Of a stretch of 64,000 nt of DNA, positions 50,001-60,027 are shown piece by piece. Origin of the DNA: Rhynchopus sp. YZ270_cl-10 (Eukaryota; Euglenozoa; Diplonemea; Diplonemida; Diplonemidae); assembly GCA_964035575.1 (NCBI GenBank), contig OZ037838.1:930001-994000 (forward strand). The letters run 5' to 3'. The number at the start of each line of letters is the position of its first letter. The first letter of the stretch is position 1. The notes under the pieces are model-generated. The model was not told where the DNA came from and made no database searches. It saw only the letters and a program-made list of their open reading frames with translations. Position numbers and translations under genes: made by a program.

Positions 50001-51260
50001 GAAATCACAGAACAGGATGCGGCAGAAGCCACGAATTCCGCTTTGACAGAACACATTGCAGAACTAAAAGAAGAAAACACCCGATTGCGTGCCTCACAGC
50101 ACGACAATACCGCAGAGGTGGAGCTTGCTATTCAGGTCGCAAACCTCACCGAACGCCTTGCAGACGCAGAGACGCAACACAACACAGCACAGTCCAGTAT
50201 CACCTCCCTTGAGGACCAGCACCTAAACAACACAACCCTGATTGACACTCTTCGAGAAAACGCGGCACATTCTGATGCACTGCGTACTAAAAACGACGCA
50301 CTTCAGGCCCAAATCCTCCAGCTTGCGCAAGACAATGAAGAGCTCCTCGACGCTATGGATGCCGCAAAGAAGGATGACGATCCTTCCATGATTTCTTCCT
50401 TAGAAAAATCTAACGCGATTTTAAAGGACCGAGCAGAGGCTGCAGAAGGGCGTGCCGAGCGTTTAGAGACGGAGGCAAAACGGAAGCCTGCTACCCCACC
50501 TATTTTGCCTAGCCCTGATTTGGAGGCGCATTTTAAGAATACAGAATTGTTGACGCAGATTCGTTTGCTAGAAAGAGAGAACGTTGCGTTGAAGGAATCA
50601 ATGCAAAGAGCGTCGACGTCGTCTGAAGAGGACCTGATAATGCTCAGAGAAGAACGAAAAGAGTTGGAAGAACGTTTGGACAGAGCAGAGTCGAGGGTGG
50701 AGGAGTTAGAGGACAATCACAAGCAGTTGTCCTTTGCGACGACCGACCAGGTTTCGATGAAGAGGTTGCATTCGGCAGCGAGAACGTCGCTTTTTGTAGA
50801 TCATGATGACCTGCCTGGTAGGGCTACGCCACATACAGCGCTTCATGACACCATCGCATCTAATACGAGCTTGCAAAGCACCACCAGCGTGACCTCCTCG
50901 CAACTCTTCCTCTGCTCCCCTCAGGAGCTTTTTGCGAAGGATGTTGAGGTTCGGAAAAGCGCGAATTACTGTCGTACACTGCTGCTCGATATGCAGGAAT
51001 TGCATACAGTAGTTCACGGCCAGCCAGCTGCAGGGCAAAATAAGGTGTTGGATATGATTGCAAGCTGGATCCCTGATGCATTGCAAGACGTCCCCGAAGG
51101 AGTGGGTGTGGATGATGTGCCCGCGTGCTATGGAACACTGAACGACGAAGAGCTTGTGGACGCGCTGACCCTCTCCTCAGACCATCTCCACCGCCTCGCA
51201 GAACTGTCACAGCAAATTAGCGCGCAGATGCAAGGTCTCCATCAGCTGCAGATGCATTGA
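47100..51260 (+). CDS. Long coiled-coil protein, one intron
   Basis: About 1321 residues after removing a 195-base intron (47639-47833, CAG then GTATACC; CCCTACAG acceptor). The intron is a multiple of three and has no stop, so retention would add 65 residues. ATG 47100 (MGDYGGVFVPTSV) is preferred over 46917 because a T run and ACCACAG acceptor-like site lie between them. A polyglutamine run (CAG/CAA, 47440-47490) sits near residue 115. From about residue 180 to 1150 it is nearly continuous heptad coiled coil (ELEAEVARLQADAD, NRLEAECKQLFETT). The last 170 residues are a separate, probably globular end (KVLDMIASWIPDALQDVP). Typical of a cytoskeletal, basal-body or vesicle-tethering protein; specific identity unknown. 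Confidence 0.8.
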   Translation: MGDYGGVFVPTSVSSVQLPSTPIPGQRVGVRRVQETHVRHGHDVYSLATPAVSCVTSDAGQEVFTPQAGRGAPERSAVVQVSEAGSLLEENHRLRAYLQETEETVRDVRRTVRLQQQQQQQQQQQLQQQQIAHPRHVEARVADYESRLSRLQSASTALAAASAPPSPQRSPATEPEVIVRYTPFFSCPHERHIQLSPPLLHELKSHHCKPFLLYAPTLLRLLKAAITPSAQLHTPSIKPHHQPYRLRERCAKLNAECTRLASGGSVLEGQLDDALRERVRERSTAEARIAELEAEVARLQADADATAAIRREVESERQRQADTNTAHNDATAALLTQISTLEHTHRTASLEHTQTVDTLKAELCEVANALSVSHRISAQRSTHADDEAHRAATLHQTLTDRLTSTQRELEAAREELRGRSSDAEAELELVSSMNNELASRLEDAEGQLAGKREEVAALSSALAGGGNKAAKEIAALHESLREVEMLNAGLAERLEHADAGTAERTALRKEMHDTAQRDASARADAELVAAQLGARLRASEEQRLQLTMDNATMANNLAALGDAAHTDELTTLEAQVAEMQERLAATTAKEHSLATERDTLHTHVGDLQEANAELEAMNDELLTKLEAITADRVPEPASPTAPSPGNETTVLDEMNRELSARLEQMEATHASEIAIFSTKLQDLQSVNRSLTQELDSITKYEEQLHQLREHADRTESNNEDLMRKLQTLQTERDQADAETLSTGKALEEAANATLKHDKLTTSLKAKLAQLGIENLELVNTVRVLEADCPPPGTVENLRTENERLLTQSTQAGKDNEVILDELQRLEQHTEELEEGLAAAEERASTAIAAHQKDAETLQSLRHEVNTLSDQLALKKATAGEVESLLQTNDTLSTNLQQLGADNKELLETIESVRSAEQNAQQNINRLEAECKQLFETTEADVLEHRRLERLITELQSELQRKKDVATEEITEQDAAEATNSALTEHIAELKEENTRLRASQHDNTAEVELAIQVANLTERLADAETQHNTAQSSITSLEDQHLNNTTLIDTLRENAAHSDALRTKNDALQAQILQLAQDNEELLDAMDAAKKDDDPSMISSLEKSNAILKDRAEAAEGRAERLETEAKRKPATPPILPSPDLEAHFKNTELLTQIRLLERENVALKESMQRASTSSEEDLIMLREERKELEERLDRAESRVEELEDNHKQLSFATTDQVSMKRLHSAARTSLFVDHDDLPGRATPHTALHDTIASNTSLQSTTSVTSSQLFLCSPQELFAKDVEVRKSANYCRTLLLDMQELHTVVHGQPAAGQNKVLDMIASWIPDALQDVPEGVGVDDVPACYGTLNDEELVDALTLSSDHLHRLAELSQQISAQMQGLHQLQMH
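47639..47833 (+). other. In-frame intron of coiled-coil gene
   Basis: Phase 2, 195 bases, pyrimidine-rich end. Its translation interrupts the coiled coil with Pro/His-rich sequence, whereas splicing joins EVIVR to LRERCAKLNAE smoothly. Confidence 0.8.
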
Positions 51261-52295
51261 AAAAGGGGGAAAAAAGGGGGGAAAGTTGCAAAAACAAAAG
51301 GTATATGGTACGAGAGGCATTGATCTGCACAAAAATTTAAAAAGAAGGGAAAAAACGCCTTTATTTTTTTCTCAGTGGTTTCGTGGAGGCGTTTGTGGAC
51401 GCGTACAATGCAACAAACGGTCGAGATCTGATCAAGCGAAACGGAGATATGTTGAATTTTGTTGAATAGTTATAGATGAAAATCCGTCTGGGAGAAGTGT
51501 GCGAGGTTCAACGGGTTTGTGAGTTCCTAGCCCTGGGTGTTATTTTTGAGTGCCAAAATAAAAAAGGAAAAAAAAAATGTTGCAAAATATTTTACCCCCT
51601 TGACAACCCCCCTCAGATGATATAAATTCAAAGTTTGTTTATAGGTGTAGATATGTGCACTGCGAGACACCATCCGTCTTAGTCATATATGTTTATTTCA
51701 CGAGAGGTGCAGCCATCTTGCAGTTCTCTTTCTTTGACATAGTCGCTGCAAAAACAATTTTTTTCTCCTCTTTCCCCCTTTAGACCAACCCCCCGTCCCC
51801 TAGAGTACTGTAAGCAACCAAAAATAGAAGAAATAAAAACGGCTACTTTTTTTTTTGCCAACCTATCAACACAACAACAGACCAGCCAGTGGGCGCTACA
51901 TAGTGGTACTACTGTGTTCCGACTGGGTTGCTAAACTCTACCAAAAATGACCTATTCCGTAAAAAGTAGTCGTAAAACACTGGTCGTTGGGACTAATAGG
52001 ACTGCTGGAGTTGGATTCCTCTTGTTCGTAACAGTTCCAAGTTGGTACTTCATTGTAGACGCGCCCAGGGCAGTGTTAGCCGAGAATCAGAGGCCTGATT
52101 ATGCCGCCGTGAACAACCCCGTGCAAACTCTCCCTCCCCCTGGTTTTTGATTTTTCAACACTTTTTTCATCCCTCCTCCAGCATACCATTGTACACAACA
52201 CACCCCCCTCCCCCCGCTAACCTTTTCTAACTTCATTTCCTTCCCCTTTTTTCTTTCTCCTTCTGTCCCTTCTTCTTCTTCTTTTCCTTTTTAAA
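51261..52295. other. Spacer between coiled-coil gene and IST1
   Basis: No gene seen. A/T-rich with CACGAGAGGTGCAGCC-like short repeats (51698). Ends in a 100-base pyrimidine tract and TTTTTAAA before the IST1 ATG. Confidence 0.5.
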
Positions 52296-55200
52296 ATGTT
52301 CGGATGGGGCAAAGAACGTTTTGACAAGAACAAATTTAAGGCTGCTTTGAAGATGGCTGGGTCGCGGATTAAGATGCAGCAGAACAAGAAGGGGAACGGT
52401 GTGACCAACCAGCGACGCGAGATTGCCCAACTCATTTCGATTGGAAAGTACGAAAGCGCGCGGATCAAGGTGGAGCAGGTCATGCGCGACGAATACTATG
52501 GAGAGGCAATTGAAATGGTCGCGCTCTTTTGCGACCTCCTGACCTCCCGCCAAATGCTTTTCACAGAATGCACAACATGCCCACCTGACTTAAAAGAAGC
52601 CGTAAGCACCGTCGTCTGGGCCTGCCCAAGAACAGAAGGGATCACAGAATTGACAAACCTCCGTCATCAAATCTACCTTAAGCTTGGCAAAGAATTCGTG
52701 GAAACTGCGACACAAAACTCCGAGCGTGCAGTCAACCAAAAGGTGTACGAAAAACTCAGCATCATGGTCCCCGAACCCCACCGCTGCCTGGACTATATGA
52801 AAGGCATCTCTGACGAATTCGACCTTGATTGGGAAACTGTGGAGGCGGCGTTAGCATCAACAGACCTGGTACCCCCCTCGCAAGGAGCGTCTGCAGCGTT
52901 CCACCCAGGCCCGCCACCACCCCCACCAACCATGCCGTTCTGTGGTGGTGGTGGAGAACCAGCTCCGGGTCCGCCGGGACCACCAGGACCGCCAGTAGCA
53001 CCAGGTGCACCAGGGCAAGGATACCCAGCCCCAGGAGTATGTGAGGGAAGGGTATAATGAAAAAGTTTTCAAAAAAGTAAAAAAAATAGTGGAGTTCATC
53101 CTCGGGTGTCTACACTAATACAACCAAGTTTTCAAAAATAAAAAAAAATAGTCTACAAAAAATAACCTCGAAGTTGTATTTACCGACTACTTCTTGTCTA
53201 GATTCAGCATAACAATGTAAAACAAAAACATTTCTTTTCTACAGGATTACCCACCCCCACAGCAGTACCAGCAGCCCCCCTCAGCACCAGAAGGAGACGA
53301 TGACTCAGCGTTGGAGGTATGGGGGGGGAAAAATAAAAGGAAGGATTGTTTTCCTTGCAACTAAATGTAAGCCTTTTTTGTTTTCTAGCTCCAACCAACT
53401 CTGCCCACAACGCGCTTAGTGGAGTTCATCCTCGGGGTGTGTACACTCATACAACTACGTTTTTAAAATAGGCGAAGATGGTCGACGCCTTTTTCGAAAA
53501 ATAATACTCAAAATACGGATCCTATTTCTAGTTCTCTTTCAAGGGGGGTTTTCGATAGTCCCGCAGAGGAGCTAGCAGTGTGTGGTGAGGCGTTTTTTTG
53601 TGACTTGGCTCTTATTTATTGTCTTCACGCTTTATCATTGTTGGGTGGGAAATAACACATGGTCAACTGCTCTTTCTTCGCATTCCCCTTTAAAAACCCC
53701 ACGTCTACAAAACTATCAAGCAAAATTAAACAGAGCGCTAAGCATTTTCAAAACATACAAAAAATATTGGGGTAAGGACATTCTGGTACCCCCAAGTTTG
53801 ACTTTTGGACAATTCAGACCCACAAGGTTTCGATAAAGACAGTTCAAACCCACAAGGTTTACGATAAAGACACTTCAGAACCACAAGGTTTGCATTTTGG
53901 ACAGTTCAACCCCACAAGGTTTGCACTTTGGACAGTTCAGACCTTGTGGGTCTGAACTGTCCAAAATGCAAACCTTGTGGGTCTGAAGTGTCCAAAATTC
54001 AAACCTTGTGGTCTGAAGTGTCCAAAATACAAACCTTGTGGTTCTGAACTGTCCAAAAGTCAAACCTTGTACGTGTTTTCTTCTTCTAAGGTGCTTGCTC
54101 TCCATACCTAGACCCTCGAATTTTTTTTCTTGACCCCATACACATGGGTGCATTTCGACGATTTGAGGCCATTCAAAGCAAAAGTTGGCACTTTTGAGCA
54201 TCTGCGGGGGTCTAAAACACGGTTTTGCGTACACCACGCTGAATAATAGGGGTCACATGATAGGTCACATCATGTGGCCATATATCAAGTTACACCGCAA
54301 AAATCTACCAGACCCTGTCTTCGTACAACGCCGCAGACAGGCCAAACATGCGTTGGACTCAGAGGAATGCCTGCTGTGCAGGTATCAAACATGAGAACCA
54401 ACTCCCAGCAACAAGGGGCGCCTTTTGGCAGGCGTTGTTGAGGGTGTTTGGGGTGCAAAGTTTTCCACAATTTTGATGCGCGGGTACAGAAGCGTTGTCT
54501 TGTTCTTTCATCTCTAGGAAGTTAAATGTTCAATCGCGTTTAACTACCACTAGTCTAGGGCTTGTTCAGTGAACCCACGAGGGGTCGAAGGGGGTTGGTT
54601 ATCCCATATCTATCAAAGGTTGTGTCGACCAGGCGAATCCACTATGTTACGCTGTACGTTGTTAAATCCGAAGAAATAACAACAGTGCATATGGCAGCGT
54701 CCGCAAACCACCCCCCCTTAAAGGTTATTATCAACTGCAGGAAGTTTGTTAAAAAGAGTGCCTCACGCTACACAAACCACCACCCGCGATTGACTTAGAT
54801 GATAACTAGAGAATTCGCAATATTTTATTGTGCCTCGTCCTCCGCGAGCAGAGGACAGACTTTCCGGAAAGTTTCCAAAGGTCGAATTTCTTGCACTAGC
54901 CATGCTCCCTGGGTTAAATGGCAATAGCAGTGACTGACTTCTGAGAGAAACAGGGTACTTGAAACCCAATTTTCATTATTTTGGTGTAATCCTGTGAGGG
55001 ATGGGTGGGGAGGTGTGGGTGTGGGTGGGTGAAAAAAGGTGCACGAAGACAGGGTCTGGTAGATTTTTGCGGTGTAACTTGATATATGGCCACATGATGT
55101 GACCTATCATGTGACCCCTATTATTCAGCGTGGTGTACGCAAAACCGTGTTTTAGACCCCCGCAGATGCTCAAAAGTGCCAACTTTTGCTTTGAATGGCC

Positions 55201-55640
55201 TCAAATCGTCGAAATGCACCCATATGTATGGGGTCAAGAAAAAAAATTCGGGGGTCTAGGTATGGAGAGCAAGCACCTTAGAAGAAGAAAACACGTACAA
55301 GGTTTGACTTTTGGACAGTTCAGAACCACAAGGTTTGTATTTTGGACACTTCAGACCACAAGGTTTGCATTTTGGACAGTTCAGACCCACAAGGTCTGAA
55401 CTGTCCAAAGTGCAAACCTTGTGGGGTTGAACTGTCCAAAATGCAAACCTTGTGGTTCTGAAGTGTCTTTATCGTAAACCTTGTGGGTCTGAATTGTCTT
55501 TATCGAAACCTTGTGGGTCTGAATTGTCCAAAAGTCAAACTTGGGGGTACCAGAATGTCCTTACCCCAAAAATATTTTCAAACTCCCCTTTTAAAAAAAA
55601 AATTTCACAGGCACGTTTGGCCGCTCTCAAGAGGCTGTGA
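52296..55640 (+). CDS. IST1: IST1, ESCRT-III-linked Vps4 regulator
   Basis: Three exons: 52296-53036, 53245-53316 and 55611-55640, all joined in phase 0, giving about 280 residues. Residues 1-185 match the IST1 domain (FDKNKFKAALKMAGSRI near the start; NQRREIAQLISIGKYESARI; LRHQIYLKLGKEF). A Pro/Gly-rich linker (GPPGPPGPPVAPGAPG) follows. The 24-residue second exon ends EGDDDSALE and the 9-codon last exon reads ARLAALKRL, together making a typical MIT-interacting motif (acidic then LxxRLxxLKRL). IST1 family proteins bind Vps4 MIT domains in multivesicular-body formation and cytokinesis. Unspliced reading would stop at 53057 without that motif. A possible alternative acceptor is at 53388. Intron 2 holds a Mutator-like element. 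Confidence 0.88.
53037..53244 (+). other. IST1 intron 1
   Basis: GTATGTGAG donor and TTCTACAG acceptor, 208 bases. Contains GTGGAGTTCATCCTCGGG near 53092, repeated in intron 2 near 53420. Confidence 0.85.
53769..55567. mobile_element. Mutator-like inverted-repeat element
   Basis: 1799 bases with arms of about 550 bases starting GGGGTAAGGACATTCTGGTA. Flanked by a 9-base duplication AAAAATATT (53760-53768 and 55568-55576), the size typical of Mutator-like elements. The arms begin with clustered short repeats (ACCCACAAGGTTT, TTTTGGACAGTTCAG). The centre has no transposase; it includes the intron-bearing fragment shared with 10128-10367. Confidence 0.85.
54290..54523 (+). pseudogene. Second copy of the captured gene fragment
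   Basis: Matches 10128-10367: exon-like block, donor TGTGCAG then GTATCAAAC, the intron, and the TCATCTCTAG acceptor. The downstream exon is not included. Confidence 0.6.
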
Positions 55641-57130
55641 GGCAGTGAGTGTTGTGCGATTTGATGTGCTTTAAAAAAGTAAAAGAGACAACAAAAAAAA
55701 GCTCAGTAAAATAAAAAAATGCTCCAAAGGTATTGAACCCAAGCAAACGCTGTAGTAAGTTGGGTTGTACTGCAACGTTTCCCGCAAAAAAAAAGGTAAA
55801 GTAAAGTAAGAACGAGAGAGCCATACTCGGATCTCGTTTCAACAAACAAAAACAAAAAACAAAAGCACAACGAAAAGGGGGGAAAGGCATTCCAGTGCAC
55901 ACCCCCCACCCCTCAGATTTCCCCAACTGAAACTAGCTAAAATGGAGACTTTTTTATTTATTTATTTGCAGAGAAGAAACGTGGGAGGGGGGGAGAAAAA
56001 GCAGTTGCTGTCCTGGGTGTTTTTCCATACACAACAGCAATACAATAAAAAATGAAAATAGTGCAACAGTAAAAAAAAAAAAGTTACCTTATTTGATTCG
56101 CTCACATTTCGCTTTGTTCTCTGATTCGGGTGTATTTCCCTTTGTTTTTAAGGTGACTGAGCACGTGAAACCCGTTTACCGTACCGGTAACAAAAACTGA
56201 CCGTTAAAAAGGCCAAACGCCTCCAAGAATACGGAAAAGGTTGAACATTTTTACGGTCGGAAAATGTTACGGTACTGTGTAAATGCAAACAACAACAAAA
56301 AACCCCCCTTTTTTTTCATTTTGCAAAACAGAAGGGATATGAAGTAACTTTTTCCGACCTTCCCACCACCCCCTCTTTATCCTTCTTCCCCTTTTTGCAA
56401 AAAGGTGAAGAACGATTTTTCTTATTACTAATTTTTTTTTTGTGTTGCTTCTCTCTTTTTTTTTTACAAAAGAGGTTATTTTGCTAGCCCTCCCAAAAAA
56501 TGTTTATGTTTGTTTAGCCGTTGTGTTTCTCCCCCTCTCCCCCCCCCCCGATTCAAATGTACCCCCGCCGGAGGGGGGTACATAAGACATACCAAAGCAT
56601 ACCCGTTTACCTGATGCTACCAATTTATTTGATTGCATATGATGAACTACTTTCTTTCACCTCATTCCTCCCCCACGCAACCAAACACAGTAGTTTGGGG
56701 AGGGAGGTTTCGAGGTGAAAGGGAATGGGAGGCGGGGATTTTTTTTTTTATAACTATATTCCTCACGAAGCTCTGTTTTGAGAAATAGTTATTACCGGGT
56801 GAGGTTGCCAAATCATCGCTCAAACAGGAGGATTGTGTAATCAACGAAACAACTTTACTTACCGATCCTACTATTTTGCTTTGAATGGTCTCTGTGTGAA
56901 AGAGTTAGAAAAAAAACACAGGCATTCGTTCAAATCAGGTGGGAAGGTTACCCAGAAATACTATGCTTGAAAACGAAGAAAAATTGGATGATTCCTCTGC
57001 GACGCAACATGAGGATTTTCCAAAAAAAAGTGCCAACTGTACTAAGAAAATAAATTTTCAACAAAAAAGTATTTGCCTTGATGAATGGTTTGATGGCAAT
57101 GCATGGGAAGGGTGGTGGGGGGGGGGGGGG
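55641..57130. other. A/T-rich spacer after IST1
   Basis: No gene seen. Contains a 94-base CCGTA-ended MITE (56179-56272) and long homopolymer runs. A 64-codon ORF at 56939 ends in the G run of the foldback border and has no supporting features. Confidence 0.5.
56179..56272. mobile_element. CCGTA-ended MITE, 94 bases
   Basis: TA-flanked. Starts CCGTACCGGTAAC and ends with the approximate inverse, with inner ACCGT blocks. Smallest of the family. Confidence 0.6.
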
Positions 57131-58327
57131 TAGGGGAGGGTCACTGCACGTTAAATCTCTCGATAAATGCGATTTTTCCGATTTTGATCCTCAGAACCGC
57201 AGAAGTCCCCGAAAACTATACCAAACCACCTAGGGGACCCAAAAAACGCACCAGCGCCCCAGTTTTGACACAGAAACACTCAGATGATGTCTGAAATGCA
57301 ATTTTTAAAAAATGCCTACAGAACTTGTACCTGCCCACCCCTGTAGATAGAGCAACTCACACATCCATCACGCCTCAGTGTGAGCCAGGGGCCAGAAAAG
57401 CCCCCAAAGCCACATATTTTCACCCCAGAACCTATCCCGAGGGGTACCCAGGCTGTTTCGGGGTGTTTAGAGGGACTTGGTGGAACTTAGAACCATGTTT
57501 CAAAAAGGGTACAAGTACTGTGCCAAGGGTTTGCCCTCTCAAGGGACCAAGTACTTGTACCCTTTTTGAAACATGGTTCTAAGTTCCACCAAGTCCCTCT
57601 AAATACCCCGAAACAGCCTGGGTACCCCTCGGGATAGGTTCTGGGGTGAAAATATGTGGCTTTGGGGGCTTTTCTGGCCCCTGGCTCACACTGAGGCGTG
57701 ATGGATGTGTGAGTTGCTCTATCTACAGGGGGGGTGGGCAGGTACAAGTTGGTGGTCACTTTTAAAAAACGCAAAAAAGTCGCTCAGAAGTGGTCAAAAG
57801 TGCCCAAAACCGGGCGGAATTCGATTTTTGGGGTCCAAATGGGCCTATGGTGTGGTTTTTTTGACCTCAGGGGGTATTTTTTGATTTATTGCCTACTTCA
57901 CGTTTTTTGACGGCTTCAGATACCTTAGGGTGGGAAAACCCTTGGCACAGTACTTGTACCCTTTTTGAAACATGGTTCTAAGTTCCACCAAGTCCCTCTA
58001 AACACCCCGAAACAGCCTGGGTACCCCTCGGGATAGGTTCTGGGGTGAAAATATGTGGCTTTGGGGGCTTTTCTGGCCCTGGCCCACACTGAGGCGTGAT
58101 GGATGTGTGATTTGCTCTATCTACGGGGGGTGGGCAGGTACAAGTTCTGTAGGCATTTTTTAAAAATTGCATTTCAGACATCATCTGAGTGTTTCTGTGT
58201 CAAAACTGGGGCGCTGGTGCGTTTTTTGGGTCCCCTAGGTGGTTTGGTATAGTTTTCGGGGACTTCTGCGGTTCTGAGGATCAAAATCGGAAAAATCGCA
58301 TTTATCGAGTACAGTGACCCTCCCCTA
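57131..58327. mobile_element. Foldback element with three arm copies
   Basis: The arms start TAGGGGAGGGTCACTG and match inversely for about 400 bases (57131-57540 and 57940-58327). A third partial copy of the inner arm sits at 57548-57745 in inverse orientation, abutting the left arm to make a near-perfect palindrome. The remaining single-copy core is under 200 bases. A G run flanks each end. No coding sequence. Confidence 0.8.
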
Positions 58328-58708
58328 GGGGGGGGGGGGGGGGTGGAGGGAGCGGAATGCAACAAAAAAAACAAGCAATAAAAAAAGCCCAAAAAAATTT
58401 ATTTTTGTCCCACCAGCTTTTTGTCAAGCACCACCCCCGACCGTTGTCATACACTGTGAAGGTGGTGCTGTTACCGTTGATTAAAAGAGTTGTGAACAAT
58501 AATATAAACTACACCATCGTTGCATACTGTTCAACGTAAGCGATTTGCAGGACACATCCCAATGATCAGCAGATAGAGTCGCCAATTAACATTTCCCACA
58601 GCGGGGTAAGTTCCCGGAGGCAATGCCGACCGGCGTCGCTGCCCCACCCCTCCCCCAAAGCCCTTCCTCATCTCCCAACAGAGGTGGTGCAAAGAAGAAG
58701 AAGAAACA
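58328..58708. promoter_or_regulatory. Leader of copy 11
   Basis: The last 80 bases match the leader module of copy 6 (8960-9037): CACCCCTCCCCCAAAGCCCT, then CTCATCTCCCAACAG and AGGTGGTGC. The upstream part is unrelated A/T-rich sequence. Confidence 0.55.
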
Positions 58709-59848
58709 ATGATGGATGTGACCTTTGTGCTGGAAGAGTCAGGCGTGACTGCGACAGTGGAGGTGCCGTGCGAGGCGGACGTTGCAGCGGCAAAGGAGGT
58801 TGCGTGCACGGCGCTTGCTGTCTCGCCTGCGTCTGTCGAGATGCGCATCGGCACGCAGGTGCTGGAGGGGACGTGCCGTCTGCAGGACACTGCGTTTGAT
58901 TCAGGGGTGCAGGTTGTGCTTGCCTGTCCTCGCTTTGCCGACATCAAGTGTCCTGCTGAGTACAGTTTGTCTAAAGAAGGCGTGTCATATTGGTCGCTGT
59001 CGCGTTGTGGAACGATCTGCGCTTTTGTGAAGCGGAGTTACAGGCCTAGGACTAGGTTTGTCATCGGCTTTGACACAGAAACCTTCGACACTGTCTTCTC
59101 GTTCATAGTGGACAATGTGATGTGCGCGCCTGCCATCTCGCAGTGCAAGACACGCTGCTACCTGGCGTGTGGGTATTACTTCCTCGAGGTTGCGCTTCCA
59201 GGTGGGGAGGTGCTCCGCAAAGTCGACGGCCTCTCGCACTCAGTGTTCGCGTGTGGCAATGTTGTTGTCTCCCAAGGCAAAGACGGCGTCTCTGTGTATG
59301 ACAAAGACCTGACATTGCTCCGCTCTCTCTCGCACGAAGGGTGCTGGGATATGGCAGTGTCGGACTGTGGTGGGTGGGTGATCACCTCCTCCAGAAAGGA
59401 GAACAACGCACGTCTGTGGGATGTGAACACAGGTGAAGCTGTGGCATGTGTGCCTGTGGTATTGTATAGAGTAACGCTTTCACGGTCTGGCTCTGTCTTT
59501 GCTGTGGAGGGGGAGGGAAACACCGTGCAGCTCTATGATTGGAGTGGTGCGGCTCTTCGCAGTGTTGATGTGGATGGGGATGTTAAGGGCATGCAGTTCA
59601 CCCCGTGTGGGAAGTACCTTCTGGTTTCGGTGCGGGACGCACCTGACGATGAAGATGGCAATCCCGACCGAGAACTACGCCAGTATGATGTGGCGACCAT
59701 GTCCTGTGTGGATGAGATACCGCAAACCGCTGGTCCGACATTTGCGATATCACCATGTTCACGTGTGGTTGTGTTAACGAGTGAGAGCTTCTTCTATGAA
59801 ACAAAGAGCATTGAAACAAGCCATCTGTACCCATACAACCGTGAGTGA
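58709..59848 (+). CDS. UBL-propeller copy 11 (intact)
   Basis: Intact 379-residue member, about 39 kb from the main array. The head is unchanged, so it is not ageing separately. Blade 1 has a basic insertion (KRSYRPRTRFVIGF) found in no other copy here. The blade 6 loop is acidic (DAPDDEDGNPDRE). The C-terminus is YNRE, again on a donor-like GTGAGTGATA. The next gene begins 180 bases later. Confidence 0.9.
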   Translation: MMDVTFVLEESGVTATVEVPCEADVAAAKEVACTALAVSPASVEMRIGTQVLEGTCRLQDTAFDSGVQVVLACPRFADIKCPAEYSLSKEGVSYWSLSRCGTICAFVKRSYRPRTRFVIGFDTETFDTVFSFIVDNVMCAPAISQCKTRCYLACGYYFLEVALPGGEVLRKVDGLSHSVFACGNVVVSQGKDGVSVYDKDLTLLRSLSHEGCWDMAVSDCGGWVITSSRKENNARLWDVNTGEAVACVPVVLYRVTLSRSGSVFAVEGEGNTVQLYDWSGAALRSVDVDGDVKGMQFTPCGKYLLVSVRDAPDDEDGNPDRELRQYDVATMSCVDEIPQTAGPTFAISPCSRVVVLTSESFFYETKSIETSHLYPYNRE

Positions 59849-60027
59849 TATTTTATTTTCTATGAGGACAAATCCTTTGTGGTGGGAAATGATTCAGACG
59901 TGTGAGACTTTTTGTTTATTCCCCTCCCCTTCTGCAATGCCCATGCCAGACACATACCTACACACAACACTGATACACAGTCCAGTCTTTCCATTCTACC
60001 CGTGCCCATTCTGTTGCTTCAGAACAA

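Larger units (their letters stand above)
53317..55610 (+). other. IST1 intron 2, enlarged by insertion
   Basis: GTATGG donor and AATTTCACAG acceptor, 2294 bases. Removing the element and one target duplication would leave about 486 bases. Confidence 0.8.

Noticed and set aside
53317-53500. IST1 exon 3 directly after the acceptor at 53388
   Set aside because: It gives a tail (QPTLPTTRLVEF) with no MIT-binding motif, whereas the acceptor at 55610 completes one exactly; kept only as an alternative.
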